Shown here in pieces: positions 6,148 to 7,445 of a DNA stretch of 7,445 nucleotides (positions are counted from its first letter, which is position 1; each line of letters begins with the position of its first letter). The notes beneath the pieces were generated by a model. The model saw only the letters and a program-made list of their open reading frames with translations, was not told the origin of the DNA and made no database searches. Origin of the DNA: JANQUM01 sp047630355 (GTDB lineage: Bacteria; Bacteroidota; Bacteroidia; Cytophagales; Spirosomataceae); NCBI GenBank assembly GCA_047630355.1, contig JBLHXN010000154.1, positions 1-7,445 of the forward strand. The letters run 5' to 3'. The position numbers and the translations under genes were made by a program.

Positions 6148-7254
6148 ATGAACCAGCTAATTAGTTTCGTAAAAAAAGAATTTTATCACGTTTTTCGGGA
6201 CCGAAAGACGCTGCTAATGCTTTTTGGGATGCCCATTGCCCAAATCTTATTATTTGGCTTCGCTCTGACAAACGAAATTAAAAATTCAAATATCGTGGTG
6301 GTTGATTACGCCAAAGATGAGGCTTCGCAACGCATTATTAACCAAATAGAGGCAAGCGGCAGTTTCGAGATAAAAAAAACGTTGCTGTCGTCCGATGAAA
6401 TCGAGGCGGCATTTCAGGAAGGAGATATTAAAATGGCGGTCGTTTTTCCCGAAAACTTCAACAATGATCTGCTGCGGTTCAACAAGGCCCAAATACAAGT
6501 CATTGCCGATGGTTCTGACCCAAATACTGCCTCCACGCTTACAACTTACATTAACAGTATTGTGGGCAGTTACCAAACTGAGTTGATGCAAGGTCAATCG
6601 CTCCCTTACCAAATCATCCCCGAAATCAGGATGCTTTACAATCCCGAACTTAAAGGAGCTACTAATTTTGTCCCGGGCGTAATGGCACTCGTACTTATGA
6701 TTGTGTGCGTCATGATGACCTCCGTCTCCATTGTGCGGGAAAAGGAAATGGGTACGATGGAAGTACTCTTGGTTTCCCCATTTAGCCCCGTTTTGGTCAT
6801 CATAGCCAAGGCTATTCCTTACTTGGTTTTATCGCTAATAAACCTCGTTGTAATTTTATTAATGAGCGTTTATTTGTTGGATATGCCGCTAAATGGCAGC
6901 GTCACTTTGCTTTTCGCCGAAAGTACACTACTTATTATCGTGGCACTTTCGTTGGGGTTATTAATCTCGAACAGTACGGCAAATCAACAAACAGCGATGT
7001 TACTTTCTCTGATGGGAATGCTCCTGCCCGTCATGATTTTTACTGGTTTTATGTTCCCGCTGGAGAATATGCCTTTGCCCCTGCAAATTGTGTCGAATAT
7101 CATTCCATCAAAATGGTATTATATCATCGTCAAATCCATCATGATCAAAGGGCTTGGCATCGAAGCAATTTGGAAAGAAACGCTTATCCTGTTTGGGATG
7201 GCAGTTTTTTTACTGATTGTCAGTTTCAAAAAATTCAAGATAAGGCTGGAATAA
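6148..7254 (+). CDS. ABC-2 type permease (YbhS/YbhR-like)
   Basis: This 368-residue inner-membrane protein has the full ABC-2 export permease layout. An amphipathic start (MNQLISFVKKEFYHVFRDRK) leads into a first membrane segment at about 21-40. A large extracytoplasmic domain follows, about 41-172 (NIVVVDYAKD...MAVVFPENF...IQVIADGSDPNTAS). Five further segments lie at about 175-195, 215-243, 256-274, 282-304 and 344-361. The cytoplasmic loop REKEMGTMEVLLVSP (197-211) is the conserved motif after the second segment. The protein would form half of the translocation path with the permease encoded just downstream, driven by the two ATPases upstream. The FRDRKTLLMLFGMPI pattern near the N-terminus is shared with the second permease. 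The substrate is unknown; drug export is the usual proposal for this family. Confidence 0.94.
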   Translation: MNQLISFVKKEFYHVFRDRKTLLMLFGMPIAQILLFGFALTNEIKNSNIVVVDYAKDEASQRIINQIEASGSFEIKKTLLSSDEIEAAFQEGDIKMAVVFPENFNNDLLRFNKAQIQVIADGSDPNTASTLTTYINSIVGSYQTELMQGQSLPYQIIPEIRMLYNPELKGATNFVPGVMALVLMIVCVMMTSVSIVREKEMGTMEVLLVSPFSPVLVIIAKAIPYLVLSLINLVVILLMSVYLLDMPLNGSVTLLFAESTLLIIVALSLGLLISNSTANQQTAMLLSLMGMLLPVMIFTGFMFPLENMPLPLQIVSNIIPSKWYYIIVKSIMIKGLGIEAIWKETLILFGMAVFLLIVSFKKFKIRLE

Positions 7255-7302
7255 TTTGGATTAAATTTTCAGCAAATCAACCGCACTCTCAACTAAAGAA
7301 TT

Positions 7303-7445
7303 ATGCGTACGTTATATTTTCTTTTACAAAAAGAATTCAAGCAGATTTTCCGTAATCGGGCACTCCTGCCGATGATTTTGGTCTTGCCGTTGTTTCAATT
7401 ATTGATATTGCCGCTGGCGGCAGATTACGAGGTGAAAAATATTTC
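7303..7445 (+). CDS. Second ABC-2 type permease, N-terminal 47 codons only
   Basis: An open frame starts at ATG 7303, 48 bases after the previous permease, and runs off the right edge. The visible protein, MRTLYFLLQKEFKQIFRNRA then LLPMILVLPLFQLLILPLAA and DYEVKNI, has the same plan as the start of the upstream permease. A basic amphipathic helix (KEFKQIFRNR against KKEFYHVFRDR) is followed by the first membrane segment and the beginning of the extracytoplasmic domain. It is therefore almost certainly the heterodimer partner, like YbhR with YbhS. No Shine-Dalgarno sequence is visible before the ATG. The gene is cut by the window, so its length and integrity are unknown. Confidence 0.88.
   Translation, partial: MRTLYFLLQKEFKQIFRNRALLPMILVLPLFQLLILPLAADYEVKNI

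Noticed and set aside
6286..6612. A 108-codon minus-strand frame inside the first permease gene.
   Set aside because: It lies entirely antisense to the extracytoplasmic domain coding region and shows no domain or start signal.
7113..7355. An 80-codon plus-strand frame spanning the end of the first permease and the start of the second.
   Set aside because: It overlaps two well-supported permease genes in another frame, and its composition is not protein-like.

Overview
The window looks like chromosomal DNA from a member of the Bacteroidota, perhaps of the Cytophagales (Spirosoma/Dyadobacter type). The evidence is indirect. The DNA is moderately AT-rich. No gene has a recognisable Shine-Dalgarno sequence. 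The tRNA gene has a near-ideal Bacteroidota promoter (TTG, 19 bases, TAnnTTTG) and no encoded CCA. The transporter proteins use motifs familiar from this phylum. The genus cannot be fixed from this sequence alone.

Layout. Positions 1-743 (minus strand) hold most of a DDE transposase resembling the IS982 family. Its C-terminus lies beyond the left edge and its frame has no ordinary start codon. About 300 bases without a gene follow, possibly including the end of the insertion sequence near 864. Next come a strong hairpin terminator (1043-1080) and tRNA-Arg(UCU) (1081-1154), both on the minus strand, with the tRNA promoter at 1172-1201.

From 1336 to the right edge everything reads on the plus strand and forms one functional unit: a TetR-type repressor, a TolC-type outer-membrane channel, a HlyD-type periplasmic adaptor made as a lipoprotein, two ABC ATPases, a complete ABC-2 permease, and the first 47 codons of a second ABC-2 permease cut by the window end. 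Gaps between the exporter genes are 17 to 61 bases with no terminator, so they are probably one operon. The order matches the enterobacterial cecR-ybhGFSR cluster, with three differences: the double ATPase YbhF is split into two genes, a dedicated TolC gene is added, and the regulator has its own terminator.

How the parts probably work together: the two permeases form the inner-membrane path, the two ATPases pair as a heterodimer to drive it, and the adaptor links the pump to the TolC channel so that substrate crosses the whole envelope. The substrate is unknown; drugs or other toxic small molecules are the usual guess for this family. The TetR protein probably represses itself and the operon. 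A perfect 10+10 base inverted repeat (1256-1277) lies in front of its gene, and a related imperfect site (2016-2033) lies in front of the tolC-like gene.

The most notable protein-level observation is that the two ATPases carry complementary motif losses. The pair should therefore form one normal and one degenerate ATP site. I did not find a clearly new type of system; this is a well-formed efflux locus next to a mobile element.
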